Source: Tistrella mobilis KA081020-065
GTDB lineage: Bacteria; Pseudomonadota; Alphaproteobacteria; Tistrellales; Tistrellaceae
Direction of reading: 5' to 3'
Assembly (NCBI RefSeq): GCF_000264455.2
Contig: NC_017956.1
Location: 1,533,501-1,597,500 of the forward strand
Length of the DNA stretch: 64,000 bases
Notes under the pieces: generated by a model
Seen by the model: only the letters and a program-made list of their open reading frames with translations
Told to the model about the DNA's origin: nothing
Databases searched by the model: none
Translations under genes and position numbers: made by a program
Shown: positions 43,743 through 52,842 of the stretch, in pieces
How the letters are laid out: the number at the start of each line of letters is the position of its first letter
How positions within the stretch are numbered: position 1 is the first letter of the stretch

Positions 43743-44587
43743 GTGGCGGCGCAGCTCTGCTCGACATCGGCAATCTCGCGGTGTCGTTCCCGGGACCCGA
43801 GGGGCCGGTCCGGGCGGTACGCGAGGTCTCACTGTCGCTGGCCCCCGGGGAACGGCTGGCGATCGTGGGCGAAAGCGGTTCCGGCAAGTCGATCTCGATG
43901 CGGGCGGTGATGGGGCTGCTGCCGCGCCAGGCCCGCATGACCGCCGACCGGCTGGCCTTCGACGGCATCGATCTGATCGAGGGCGGCGAGCGGTCCATCC
44001 GGCGCCTGCGTGGCCGGCGCATCGCCATGGTGATGCAGGATCCGAAGGCCGCACTCGATCCGGTGATGACCGCGGGTGCGCAGATCGCCGAGGGTCTGCG
44101 GCTGCATCGTGGCCTCGGTCGCCGCGCGGCCCGGGCTGCGGCGCTGGAACTGCTGGCCGCGGTGCGCATCGACCGGCCGGAACGGGTGCTGGACCTGCAT
44201 CCGCACCAGATGTCGGGCGGCATGGCCCAGCGGGTGATGATCGCGATGATGCTGGCGGGGGAACCCGACCTGCTGATCGCCGACGAGCCGACCTCGGCAC
44301 TCGACGTCTCGGTGCGCGGCGAGATTCTGGAGCTGATCGACGGGCTGGTCACCGAGCGGGGCATGGGGCTGGTACTGATTTCCCATGATCTGGATCTGGT
44401 GGCGGCCTTTGCCGATCGGGTTGCGGTGATGTATGCCGGCCGGGTGATGGAAACGCTGGCCGCCGGCGCACTCGATCATGCCGGACATCCCTATACCCGC
44501 GGGCTGATCGGCTGCCGGCCGCGGCTGGATGCCCATGTGGCGCCGCTGCCGGTGCTGGTCCGCGACCCGGCGTGGAAGGACGGATGA
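43739..44587 (+). CDS. dppD: ABC transporter ATP-binding protein, DppD-like
   Basis: This 282-residue ATPase has Walker [10 protein letters not shown] (about 44-52), signature MSGGMAQRVMIAMML, Walker [13 protein letters not shown], and the C-terminal HPYTRGLIGCRP segment typical of peptide/nickel ATPases. It works with DppF as a heterodimer. Confidence 0.93.
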   Translation: MSGGAALLDIGNLAVSFPGPEGPVRAVREVSLSLAPGERLAIVGESGSGKSISMRAVMGLLPRQARMTADRLAFDGIDLIEGGERSIRRLRGRRIAMVMQDPKAALDPVMTAGAQIAEGLRLHRGLGRRAARAAALELLAAVRIDRPERVLDLHPHQMSGGMAQRVMIAMMLAGEPDLLIADEPTSALDVSVRGEILELIDGLVTERGMGLVLISHDLDLVAAFADRVAVMYAGRVMETLAAGALDHAGHPYTRGLIGCRPRLDAHVAPLPVLVRDPAWKDG

Positions 44588-45405
44588 TGATCGAGGTCCA
44601 GGGGCTGACCGTGCGCTTTCAGGGCCTGGCCGCGGTCGACCAGGTGTCGCTGAGCGTCGCCCGGGGCGAGGCGGTGGGCGTGGTCGGGGAAAGCGGGTCG
44701 GGCAAGTCGACCCTGCTGCGCGCGATCGCGGGCCTGCTGTCGCCGGATGGCGGTCGCGTGATGTTCGATGGCCGGCCGGTGGTCACGGCCGGACGCCAGA
44801 GCCTGGCCGACCGGCGGGCGCGGGCGCGGCTGATGCAGATGGTGTTTCAGGACCCGTCCACGGCCCTGCATCCGCGGCACACGGTCGACCGGATCCTGGC
44901 CGAGCCGCTGGTGATCCACGGGGTGGGGGAGGTGGAGCGGCGGATTGCGGCGGCGATGGCGGCGGTGGGGCTGGATGCGTCGCTGCGCTTCCGTTTTCCG
45001 CACCAGCTGTCAGGCGGCCAGCGCCAGCGGGTCGCGATCGCGCGGGCGCTGATCCTGGAGCCCAGGGTTCTGCTGCTCGACGAGCCGACCTCGGCGCTGG
45101 ACGTGTCGGTCCAGGCCGAGGTGCTGAACCTGCTCGACCGGCTGCGCGCCGATCATGGCCTGACCCTGCTGATGGTCGGCCATGATCTGGCGGTCGTCGC
45201 CCATCTCTGCACCCGGGCGCTGGTGATGCATCGCGGCCGGGCGGTGGAGGAACTCACCCGGGCGGATATTCATGGGGCGAAGGCGCGGGATCCCTATACG
45301 CAGGCACTGCTGGCGGCGGCCAGGGATCCGCGCGCGGCTCATTCGGCGGCGATGTCGGCGACGGGCGGATCGAAGGCCGTCACCTCGGGCAGCGCCCCGC
45401 GATAA
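44584..45405 (+). CDS. dppF: ABC transporter ATP-binding protein, DppF-like
   Basis: This 273-residue ATPase has Walker [10 protein letters not shown], signature [15 protein letters not shown] and Walker [13 protein letters not shown], and [14 protein letters not shown] near the end. The ATG at 44584 overlaps the dppD stop. The last 22 codons overlap the 3' end of the convergent molybdopterin oxidoreductase gene by 67 bp. Confidence 0.92.
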   Translation: MMIEVQGLTVRFQGLAAVDQVSLSVARGEAVGVVGESGSGKSTLLRAIAGLLSPDGGRVMFDGRPVVTAGRQSLADRRARARLMQMVFQDPSTALHPRHTVDRILAEPLVIHGVGEVERRIAAAMAAVGLDASLRFRFPHQLSGGQRQRVAIARALILEPRVLLLDEPTSALDVSVQAEVLNLLDRLRADHGLTLLMVGHDLAVVAHLCTRALVMHRGRAVEELTRADIHGAKARDPYTQALLAAARDPRAAHSAAMSATGGSKAVTSGSAPR

Positions 45406-47654
45406 GGTTCGACCTCGACCAGGGTCGAATGGGCGGTGGGGGCCTGGGACACGGCCGAGGTCGGGCGATCTGCGGTCAGTACATTCGGGTTGCCGTGCTT
45501 GTCCAGGCTGCCCGGAGCCACCGGTTCCGCCGGATCGTACCAGGCGCCGGTGGCGAGGCGGATCACCCCCGGCATGACATCGGCGGTGACCACCGCGCCG
45601 GCGAGCGTGGCGCCGCGGTCGTTGAAGACCCGCACCACCATGCCGTCGCTGATGCCGCGCCGGGCGGCATCCTCCGGGTGGATATGGACCGGCTCCCGGC
45701 CATGGATCTTGGCGCTGCGGCTGAGTTCGGCCGAATCGAGCTGGCCGTGCAGCCGGGTTTTGGGCTGGTGGCTCAGCATGTGCAGCGGGTAGCGGGCGGC
45801 CAGCGGCGCGCCCAGCCATTCATCGGGCTCGATCCAGACCGGATGGCCGGGGCAGTGCGGATCGCCGAACGAGGCGACCCGGGCCGAGAACAGCTCGATC
45901 AGCCCCGAAGGCGTGTTGAGCGGGTGGGCGGCCGGGTCCTGGCGCAGATCGCCGAACATGGTGAAGGGTTCGTCGAGGGGCGGCACCTCGATATGGCCGG
46001 CCGCCCAGAAACTGTCGAACTCCGGGAAAGGCATGCCGCGGGCGGCATTGGCCCCGGCGGCTTCGGCATAGATCCGGCGCAGCCAGCCCATCTCGTCGAG
46101 CCCTTCGGTGAAGGCCTCTTCCAGGCCCAGCCGTCGGGCGAGGGCGGTGAAGATGGCGAAATCGTCGCGGGCCTCGCCCACCGGCTCGATCGCCTTGTGC
46201 ATCGCCAGGATGAAGCGGTCGCGGCCGCTGGCGCCGATGTCGTTGCGCTCCAGCGTCGTGGTCGCCGGCAGCACGATATCGGCATGGCGGGCGGTCGCCG
46301 TCCAGTACTGTTCGTGGACGACCACGGTCTCGGGCCGGCGGAACGCCTGGACCAGCCGGTTCAGATCCTGGTGATGGTGGAAGGGGTTGCCGCCGCACCA
46401 GTAGACCAGGCGGATATCGGGATAGGTGAGGTCTTCGCCGTCATAGCGATAGCGGCCGCCGGGGGTCAGCATCATGTCGGAGATGCGTGCCACGGGGATG
46501 AAGCTGCCGGTCGGGTTCATGCCCATCGGCAGGCGCGGCGAGGTCATGCCCCGCCGCGGCACGCCCATATTGCCCAGCGAGGCGAGGCCGAGGGCGAAGC
46601 CGCCACCCGGCAGCCCGACATGGCCGGCCATGCAGGCGAGCGCAATCGCCGCCCAATAGGCCTGTTCGCCGCGATCGGCACGCTGCAGGGACCAGGAGGC
46701 ATTGATGAAGGAACGCTGGCGCGTGAGGCCGCGGGCCAGCGCCCGGATGGTGTCTGCGTCGAGGCCGGTGATCGCCGCCGCCCAGTCCGGGGTCTTGGGC
46801 ACACCATCGGCGCGGCCTTCGACATAGGCGATCACCCGGTCGGCGCCGACGGTGCAGCGGGCCAGAAACTCATGGTCGACCACGCCGTCATCGAGCAGGA
46901 CATGGATCATGGCCAGCATGGCGGCGGTGTCGGTATTGGGGCGGATGGTCAGCCATTCAGCACCATCCGGCACGTCTTCCTTCGACGGCGTGATGCAGAC
47001 CACGCGGATGCCGGCATCCAGGATCTTCTGCAGCCAGTCGCGGCCTTCATGGGCGCCCATGCCGCCGGCTTCGATCTGCATGTTGATCCGCGGCAGGCCG
47101 CCGAAACAGATCATCAGCCGGCAGTGCTGCAGGATCCCGTCCCAGGACGAGACGGGGCCCTGGACGGCATCGATCGATCCCAGGATATGGGGAAGGATCG
47201 TGATCGCAGCGGCATAGCTGTAATTCTGCACCTGGGTGGTGAAGCCGCCGCCGACGTTCAGGAAGCGATGGAGCTGCGATTTGGCGTGGTGGAAACGCCC
47301 GGCCGAGGACCAGCCATAGGATCCGCCGAAGATCGACTCATGGCCGTGCTCGCGCCGCACCCGGGCGACCTCGGCCGCGACCATGTCGAGCGCCTCGTCC
47401 CAGGGAACGGCGACGAAATCCTCGGCGCCGCGGCGCTCGCGGCCGCGATCGGGGGCATTGCCGAGCCAGCTGCGGCGCACCGACGGGCGGGCGACCCGCG
47501 CCCGGTTGTGAACCGCGTCCGGCATGGTCCGGACCATGTCCGAGGGGTAGGGATCGCCTTCGCGCGGGATCGCCTCCACCAGACGGCCATCGCGGACGAC
47601 GGCGGTGAAGGCACCCCAATGGGAGGCAGTCGGAACACGGCGGATATCGGACAT
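45339..47654 (-). CDS. molybdopterin-dependent oxidoreductase (DMSO reductase family, BisC/TorA-like)
   Basis: This 771-residue enzyme has no Tat signal and no N-terminal [4Fe-4S] cysteines, as in cytoplasmic biotin/methionine sulfoxide reductase (BisC) rather than periplasmic TorA. GGSYGWSSAGRFHHAKSQ (about 111-127) places Ser117 at the position of the Mo-ligating Ser of DMSO reductase. Cofactor-binding segments (NPFHHHQDLNRL, VVHEQYWTATARHADIVLPA, LHMLSHQPKTRLHGQLD) are present. It probably reduces an S- or N-oxide. The ATG at 47654 begins the conserved region. It lies 49 bp after the deacylase gene on the same strand, so it may be part of the TRAP-TAXI operon. Confidence 0.88.
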   Translation of the reverse strand: MSDIRRVPTASHWGAFTAVVRDGRLVEAIPREGDPYPSDMVRTMPDAVHNRARVARPSVRRSWLGNAPDRGRERRGAEDFVAVPWDEALDMVAAEVARVRREHGHESIFGGSYGWSSAGRFHHAKSQLHRFLNVGGGFTTQVQNYSYAAAITILPHILGSIDAVQGPVSSWDGILQHCRLMICFGGLPRINMQIEAGGMGAHEGRDWLQKILDAGIRVVCITPSKEDVPDGAEWLTIRPNTDTAAMLAMIHVLLDDGVVDHEFLARCTVGADRVIAYVEGRADGVPKTPDWAAAITGLDADTIRALARGLTRQRSFINASWSLQRADRGEQAYWAAIALACMAGHVGLPGGGFALGLASLGNMGVPRRGMTSPRLPMGMNPTGSFIPVARISDMMLTPGGRYRYDGEDLTYPDIRLVYWCGGNPFHHHQDLNRLVQAFRRPETVVVHEQYWTATARHADIVLPATTTLERNDIGASGRDRFILAMHKAIEPVGEARDDFAIFTALARRLGLEEAFTEGLDEMGWLRRIYAEAAGANAARGMPFPEFDSFWAAGHIEVPPLDEPFTMFGDLRQDPAAHPLNTPSGLIELFSARVASFGDPHCPGHPVWIEPDEWLGAPLAARYPLHMLSHQPKTRLHGQLDSAELSRSAKIHGREPVHIHPEDAARRGISDGMVVRVFNDRGATLAGAVVTADVMPGVIRLATGAWYDPAEPVAPGSLDKHGNPNVLTADRPTSAVSQAPTAHSTLVEVEPYRGALPEVTAFDPPVADIAAE

Positions 47655-47703
47655 GGCGGACACGGTTCTCGGTTCTGATGGCCCGGACGCGGGGGCAGGA
47701 TGA

Positions 47704-48723
47704 TCAGGCGCTCTGGAGGGTCCGGGACTCCCAGGCGGTGGCGACGAAGCCGATGCGGTCGCCGGTCGCCACCACCGGATCACGGCGGGCGGCGATGACC
47801 AGGACCGGCTCGGCGAAGGTCACGGTGTCGACGATATCGCCGAAAATGTCCGTGATCACGCCCAATGGCGATCCGGGCTGAAGAATGTCACCGGGTGTGC
47901 AGGCGGCCCGGAACAGACCACCGGTATCGGCCGTGACGTGGCGGCGCTTCAGAACCTTGCGCAGCATGCCGCCGGGGGCCGGGCGATCCTCGAACATCCC
48001 GATCTCGGCGGCGGTCCGGCGCAGACCCGCCGAGCCCTGTTCGACATAGGGCCATTCGATCCGGCTGCCGGCACCCAGCTCGACCATGAAGGCGGCTTTG
48101 CCAAGCGCCTGGAACTGGTAGTCGATGGCGCCTGAGATGTTGCCCGGCAGCTCGCCCGCGGCCTTCACCGTCGGCATCAGGCAGGCGACGCTGGGGTCAT
48201 AGAAGGAGAGGTGGCGCAGCAGCACATCCTCGGCCACCGGACCGTCGGGATGCAGCTTGTAGACGCCATAGGGCTTCGCCTCGAAATGGGCGGTGAGCGT
48301 GTGCAGGCTGACCAGACAGTCGCCTGCGCGCTCGATCTCGCGCCAGAGCCGGTCGGCGACCCGCTGGGTGGTCAGGCCGCCGGCGGCGCCGGGGAATTGC
48401 TGGTCGATGTCGAGCCCGTCCTGCGGCGCCGTCTTGGCCCGGGCATCGAAGGCGAGCGGATTGGCGGCCGGGATCACGATGCAGGCGCCGCGCATGGCGG
48501 CGAGGTCGAGATTGCGGACGAAATCGAGTGCCGCCAGCGTGCCGTTGACCTCGTCGCCATGGACGGTGGCGGTCACCCAGAGGGTGGGGCCGTCGGCCGC
48601 ACCACGGGCGGCGATATACGGGATGGAAATCTCGGCGCCGGTCGCCGTGGAACCGGCGACCAGGCGGCCCTGGCCGCGGCTCGCGGGGGCGAGCCGGGCG
48701 AGATGATCGGTGATGATTGTCAC
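47704..48723 (-). CDS. succinylglutamate desuccinylase/aspartoacylase family (M14-type) deacylase
   Basis: This 339-residue zinc enzyme has metal ligands His55 and Glu58 (TVHGDEVNG) and His141 (SLHTLTAHF), with Glu215 (FMVELGAG) as probable catalytic base. The family removes acyl groups from N-acyl amino acids; DoeB of ectoine breakdown is a relative, but no other ectoine genes are seen. The GTG at 48723 overlaps the TRAP permease stop by 4 nt, so it is coupled to import and likely hydrolyses the imported compound. Confidence 0.85.
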   Translation of the reverse strand: MTIITDHLARLAPASRGQGRLVAGSTATGAEISIPYIAARGAADGPTLWVTATVHGDEVNGTLAALDFVRNLDLAAMRGACIVIPAANPLAFDARAKTAPQDGLDIDQQFPGAAGGLTTQRVADRLWREIERAGDCLVSLHTLTAHFEAKPYGVYKLHPDGPVAEDVLLRHLSFYDPSVACLMPTVKAAGELPGNISGAIDYQFQALGKAAFMVELGAGSRIEWPYVEQGSAGLRRTAAEIGMFEDRPAPGGMLRKVLKRRHVTADTGGLFRAACTPGDILQPGSPLGVITDIFGDIVDTVTFAEPVLVIAARRDPVVATGDRIGFVATAWESRTLQSA

Positions 48724-50693
48724 GAGGCGGGGTCTCTTCCGTGGGGGGAGGCGGTTCCGGCCGTGGCGGCCCCGGCCTTGCGGCGAAGGTCCAGGGTGTA
48801 GCACAGCCAGAACAGGGCGAAGCTGCCGGCCAGGATGGCGATCTGATAGATCAGGCCGACATGTTCGGAGGGCAGCAGAAGCAGCGCGAAGAGCAGGGCC
48901 GCCGCACGGGTCGCGCGCGACAGCGGCACCTTCAGCCAGCCGATCGAGGCGACCGAGATGGCGAAGATCGCGATCGCCATCAGCAGGCAGACATAGGCGA
49001 TCTCGCCGATCGTGCCCTGGGCCAGGAATTCGGGGTGGTAGATGAAGACATAGGGGATCGCGAAGACCGGCAGGCCCAGGCGTACCGCATGCATGCTGGT
49101 CCGCCAGGGATCGGCATTGCCGACCGCGGCGGCGGCGAAGGAGGCGACGGCCAAGGGCGGTGTGATGTTCGAGATCACGGCATAGTAGAAGATGAACATA
49201 TGCACCGCGATCGGCGCCACGCCGAAATCGACGAAGGCCGGGGCCAGGATCACGGCCAGCACCACATAGACGGCACTGGTCGGCATGCCCATGCCCATGA
49301 TCACCGCGACCATCATGGTGAGCGCCAGCGCGAGCGGCAGGATGCCGTGCGAGGTTTCGATGATGATCGTGGCCATGCGATAGCCGAGGCCGGTCATCGA
49401 CACCACGCCGACGATGATGCCGCCCACCGCACAGGCGGCGGTGATCGGCGCGATCAGCTTGGGCGCGTTGATCAGGGCGTCGGCGAAGATCCGGGCGAGA
49501 CCGCGCACGCCCTTGCGGCGATCGAAGATCACGATCATCGCCGCCAGCATGCCGATGGCCCAGACGCCGGCCCGCGCCGGGGTATAGCCCGAGACCAGGG
49601 CCCAGACCATGAAGATCACCGGGACCAGCAGATAGCCGCGCGAGCGCAGCACCGGCCAGACCTTCGGCATTTCCTCGTCTTCAGCGGGCCGCAGGTTCAG
49701 CCGCCGGGCTTCCAGATCGACCATCACGAAGACGGTGGCGAAATAGAAGATCGCCGGCAGGATCGCGGCGATCATGATGTCGCCATAGGGGACGCCCAGC
49801 GTCTCCATCATGATGAAGGCGGCAGCGCCCATGATCGGCGGCATGATCTGCCCGCCCGTGGACGCCACGGCTTCAACGCCGCCCGCGAATGAGCCCGAGA
49901 AGCCGCCGCGTTTCATGGCCGGGATGGTGAAGCTGCCCGTGGTCACCACATTGGCGGTGGAGCTGCCCGAAAGCATGGAGAAAAAGGCGGAAGAGACGAC
50001 AGCGGTCTTGGCCGGCCCGCCGACGATCCGGCCGGTGAGGGCGCGCGCCAGATCGGTGAAGAACTCGCCGGCGCCCGAGGCGACCAGCAGCGAGCCGAAC
50101 AGCACGAACAGGAAGATGTAGCTGGCGGTCACCGCCAGCGGCACCGTCCAGATGCCGTCGACCGTGAGGTACATCTGCTCGATGACCCGGTCGATGGAAT
50201 AGCCCCGGTGCCAGAACGGATAGGGCAGGCTGTCGCCGACCTGGGTATAGACCAGGAAGACGAGGGTGATCACGACCATCGGCCAGCCGATGCTGCGCCG
50301 GACGACATCCAGCACCACCAGCAGCAGCAGGGCGCCCAGCACGCGCTCGGCGGTCAGCAGCCGGGTCATGTATTCCATGCGCTCGGAAATGCGGGTCTGG
50401 TCGAAGACCAGGAACAGGGTCGAGGCCAGCACCACGATCAGCATCGCCGTATCCCAGGCGAGGCCGATCCAGCGTTTTGCCCCGGTCTCCGGCGCCCGCA
50501 TCGAGGCGGCGGTCAGCAGCAGCACCGCGAAGGCCAGCGCCAGATGGATGGGACGATAGGCCAGCGCCGGCGCTTCGCCGAAGATGCCCGCATGGATGTG
50601 GAAGAGCGACATGCCGATCGCGACGGCGTGGGCGGCATGGCGCAGCACGGTGCGAAGGCCTGAGCCCTCGCCCGCTGCGGAGACGGTGGTCAT
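48720..50693 (-). CDS. TRAP transporter fused permease (4TM-12TM type)
   Basis: The 657-residue protein combines the small Q-like part (first four hydrophobic helices, about 1-180) and the large M-like permease in one chain, the form that pairs with TAXI receptors. Segments such as GSSTANVVTTGSFTIPAMKRGG and GGQIMPPIMGAAAFIMMETL are typical. It follows the TAXI gene after a 79-bp gap with a hairpin and is coupled to the deacylase gene. Confidence 0.92.
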   Translation of the reverse strand: MTTVSAAGEGSGLRTVLRHAAHAVAIGMSLFHIHAGIFGEAPALAYRPIHLALAFAVLLLTAASMRAPETGAKRWIGLAWDTAMLIVVLASTLFLVFDQTRISERMEYMTRLLTAERVLGALLLLVVLDVVRRSIGWPMVVITLVFLVYTQVGDSLPYPFWHRGYSIDRVIEQMYLTVDGIWTVPLAVTASYIFLFVLFGSLLVASGAGEFFTDLARALTGRIVGGPAKTAVVSSAFFSMLSGSSTANVVTTGSFTIPAMKRGGFSGSFAGGVEAVASTGGQIMPPIMGAAAFIMMETLGVPYGDIMIAAILPAIFYFATVFVMVDLEARRLNLRPAEDEEMPKVWPVLRSRGYLLVPVIFMVWALVSGYTPARAGVWAIGMLAAMIVIFDRRKGVRGLARIFADALINAPKLIAPITAACAVGGIIVGVVSMTGLGYRMATIIIETSHGILPLALALTMMVAVIMGMGMPTSAVYVVLAVILAPAFVDFGVAPIAVHMFIFYYAVISNITPPLAVASFAAAAVGNADPWRTSMHAVRLGLPVFAIPYVFIYHPEFLAQGTIGEIAYVCLLMAIAIFAISVASIGWLKVPLSRATRAAALLFALLLLPSEHVGLIYQIAILAGSFALFWLCYTLDLRRKAGAATAGTASPHGRDPAS

Positions 50694-50727
50694 CCTGGAT
50701 CTTCTTCCGGACGAGGATGCGTCGGAC

Positions 50728-50766
50728 GGGCGCGGGCGGGGCCGGGGTCACCGGGCGCCCGCGCCC
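50728..50766 (-). terminator. intra-operon hairpin between TAXI receptor and TRAP permease genes
   Basis: An 11-bp perfect GC stem (50728-50738 with 50756-50766) encloses a smaller CCGG/CCGG stem. It lies just downstream of the TAXI stop on the minus strand, with no clear T-run. It is placed to raise receptor over permease expression by attenuation or 3' protection. Confidence 0.55.
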
Positions 50767-50772
50767 TGCGCC

Positions 50773-51741
50773 TCACTTCGCGAGGACGCCGGCTTCCTGA
50801 TAGGCGCGCAGCGCACCCGGATGGATGGTGATACCGGGCATGGCGGCCATGTCGGCCGGCTCCAGCCGGGCCAGGGCGGCATGGGCGCCCTGCAGACGCT
50901 TGAACTTTTCGATCAGCGTCTTCGTCAGCCAATAGGCCTCGTCCTCGGGCATCTCGTCCGAGGCGATCATCATCATCGAGGTGCCGACGGTCGGGATCGC
51001 GGCATCCTGGCCCGGATAGGTGCCGGCCGGGATTTCGGCGCGGGCATAACCGGGGTTCAGCTCCTGAAGCTTTGCCGCCAGCGCGTCATCGATGGTCAGA
51101 AAGCGAATGTCGGAGGTGCTGGCAAGCTCGGTGAAAAAGCTGGCCGGATAGTTCGCGACCGAGACCATACCGACCGAATGATGGTCCTTGATCTGGTCGG
51201 TCTGGAAGCTGAGACCGCCGCGGACGATGTCGATCTTCGACGCATCGGTGCCGGTGGCGGCGAGCAGGTCGTCGAAGATCAGTGCGGTGGCCTGGCCCAC
51301 CGGCTGCGAGGCGAAGCGCTTGCCGGCAAGGTCGCCGATCGACTGGACGCCCGAATCGCCCGCGACCGCGATATGGGCCAGCATCGAGGTGAACGAGGCG
51401 ATGCCGCGGACATTGGTGATCGGCTCCTGGAAGGGCGGCTTGCCGGCGGCGGCGACGCTGGGCACGATGCTCATGGTCAGGCCCAGCTCTCCCGTCCCGC
51501 GTGAGACGCCGACGACGTTGGAGGTGCCGCCGCCCATTTCGGCATTGGCGCGCACGCCCTCGTCACCCAGGATGGCGGCGACGCCTGCGGCGGTGGCATA
51601 GAACGAGCTGCCGGTCGGGCCGGCGAGGATGGTGAGCGATTTCGGCTTGCCCTCGTCGGCGGCGAAGCCGGGGGCTGCGTGCAGCATCAGGGCCGCGACG
51701 GCGGCGGCGCCGAGCATGCGGCGATCGATGGTCCGGAACAT
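50773..51741 (-). CDS. TAXI-family TRAP transporter solute receptor
   Basis: This 322-residue protein starts with a signal peptide (MLGAAAVAALMLHAAPGFA, cleavage near GFA-ADE) and shows the TAXI core LTILAGPTGSSFYATAAGVA, where the Gly-Ser-rich loop binds the ligand, and GGGTSNVVGVSRGTGELG. It feeds the fused permease downstream. Its ligand is unknown; TAXI receptors often take glutamate-like or other carboxylated compounds. The iclR gene lies 137 bp upstream on the same strand. Confidence 0.92.
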   Translation of the reverse strand: MFRTIDRRMLGAAAVAALMLHAAPGFAADEGKPKSLTILAGPTGSSFYATAAGVAAILGDEGVRANAEMGGGTSNVVGVSRGTGELGLTMSIVPSVAAAGKPPFQEPITNVRGIASFTSMLAHIAVAGDSGVQSIGDLAGKRFASQPVGQATALIFDDLLAATGTDASKIDIVRGGLSFQTDQIKDHHSVGMVSVANYPASFFTELASTSDIRFLTIDDALAAKLQELNPGYARAEIPAGTYPGQDAAIPTVGTSMMMIASDEMPEDEAYWLTKTLIEKFKRLQGAHAALARLEPADMAAMPGITIHPGALRAYQEAGVLAK

Positions 51742-51801
51742 GTAGCCTCACGTGTTTCTTGATGGGCTGCGTCTTGCGCGGTGGCAGTGCCCGCGGGGGC
51801 G

Positions 51802-51816
51802 TGGCACCGGCTTTGC
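51802..51816 (+). promoter_or_regulatory. sigma-54 consensus-like element on the plus strand
   Basis: TGGCACCGGCTTTGC has GG and GC 10 nt apart and the full TGGCAC-N5-TTGC pattern. Transcription from it would run rightward, antisense to iclR and toward the DMT permease about 1 kb away. No enhancer-binding protein is adjacent. It may be a chance match; see findings. Confidence 0.35.
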
Positions 51817-51878
51817 GCGGCGGGTCTCCATCCGGCGGCGGATCTCTGGCGGATCCGTCCGGCCGGGATGTGTCGATG

Positions 51879-52646
51879 TCAGGCGGTGCCGAAGGGATAG
51901 GTTTCGGCACCCAGGCGGAAGGACAGGCTGCGCGCGGCAGCCTGCAGATCCGCCACATGGGCCTCGGCCGCGTCGGGCTCGTAGCCTTGAAGCGGCATGA
52001 TGAAGCTGAGGGCGGCACGGATGTGTTCGTGCTCGCCGAAGACCGGAACCGCGATCGCCACCAGGCCGGGCGCGCTCTCGCCCGCGGTGACGGCGGCGCC
52101 GGCGGCGCGAACCTCGGCCAGATGGTCGGCAAGGCCGGCCGGATCGGTGATGGTCTTGGGCGTGATCTGGGGCAGGCCGTGGGCCGCGATCAGCCGGTCG
52201 AGCACCTCGGGTCCATCGAAGGCGGTCAGGATCTTGCCGGCCGCGGTGGCGTGGAACGGCACCGACATGCCCACGCGCCAGCGGCTGTCGACGAAGAACG
52301 GCCCTTCCACCGCCAGCAGATGGAAGACGGTGTCGCCCTCGCGCACGCTCAACACCGCGGAATGGCCGCAGCGATCGACCAGCTCCCGCATGATCGGCAG
52401 CGCCTGACGGGTGAGGACATGCGTATGGGCATAGGCGACGCCGACCAGAAAGCTCATCGGCCCGACCCGGTATTTGCGGGTGACCGGATCCTGATCCAGG
52501 AAACCCTGCTCGCGGAAGGTGGCCAGCACCTTCGAGACCTGGCTTTTGGCAAGCCCGGTCCGCTCGCAGATGTCGGTGATGCCGAGCGGCTGACGTGTGG
52601 TGGAGAAGGCGCCGTAGATGGCGAGGGCCGAGGTCAAAGACTTCAT
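51879..52646 (-). CDS. IclR-family transcriptional regulator
   Basis: This 255-residue regulator has an N-terminal winged helix (about 8-60, GITDICERTGLAKSQVSKVLATFREQG) and an IclR effector domain with the Cys-less pocket around GHSAVLSVREGDTVFHLLAVEG. The ATG at 52646 has AGGA about 9 nt upstream. Inverted GTTTCC boxes overlap its ribosome-binding region, a strong hint of autoregulation. It probably controls the TAXI-TRAP operon beginning 137 bp downstream. Confidence 0.9.
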   Translation of the reverse strand: MKSLTSALAIYGAFSTTRQPLGITDICERTGLAKSQVSKVLATFREQGFLDQDPVTRKYRVGPMSFLVGVAYAHTHVLTRQALPIMRELVDRCGHSAVLSVREGDTVFHLLAVEGPFFVDSRWRVGMSVPFHATAAGKILTAFDGPEVLDRLIAAHGLPQITPKTITDPAGLADHLAEVRAAGAAVTAGESAPGLVAIAVPVFGEHEHIRAALSFIMPLQGYEPDAAEAHVADLQAAARSLSFRLGAETYPFGTA

Positions 52647-52652
52647 CAAGAA

Positions 52653-52703
52653 GTTTCCTATTGGGAAACCATGTTTCCAAATAAGCTTAAGCCCCTCGTT
52701 TCC
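52653..52703. promoter_or_regulatory. IclR-type operator array (GTTTCC boxes)
   Basis: Half-sites lie at 52653-52658 (GTTTCC), 52664-52669 (GGAAAC), 52673-52678 (GTTTCC) and 52698-52703 (GTTTCC). The first three form two overlapping inverted repeats with 5- and 3-bp spacers, resembling the GGAAA/TTTCC core known for IclR proteins. They begin 7 bp before the iclR ATG, covering its ribosome-binding region. Confidence 0.65.
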
Positions 52704-52842
52704 TGCCCGTCAATCATGTTCTGCATGCATGGGTCGGCCGGGTTGCCCCTGGGTGGAATTCCGCGTATGACCAGAAGACACAATGGTTTACCGGCAACGC
52801 ACCGGTGGCCCGAGGAACCGCCCGAGGAGATCCCCCGTACCG

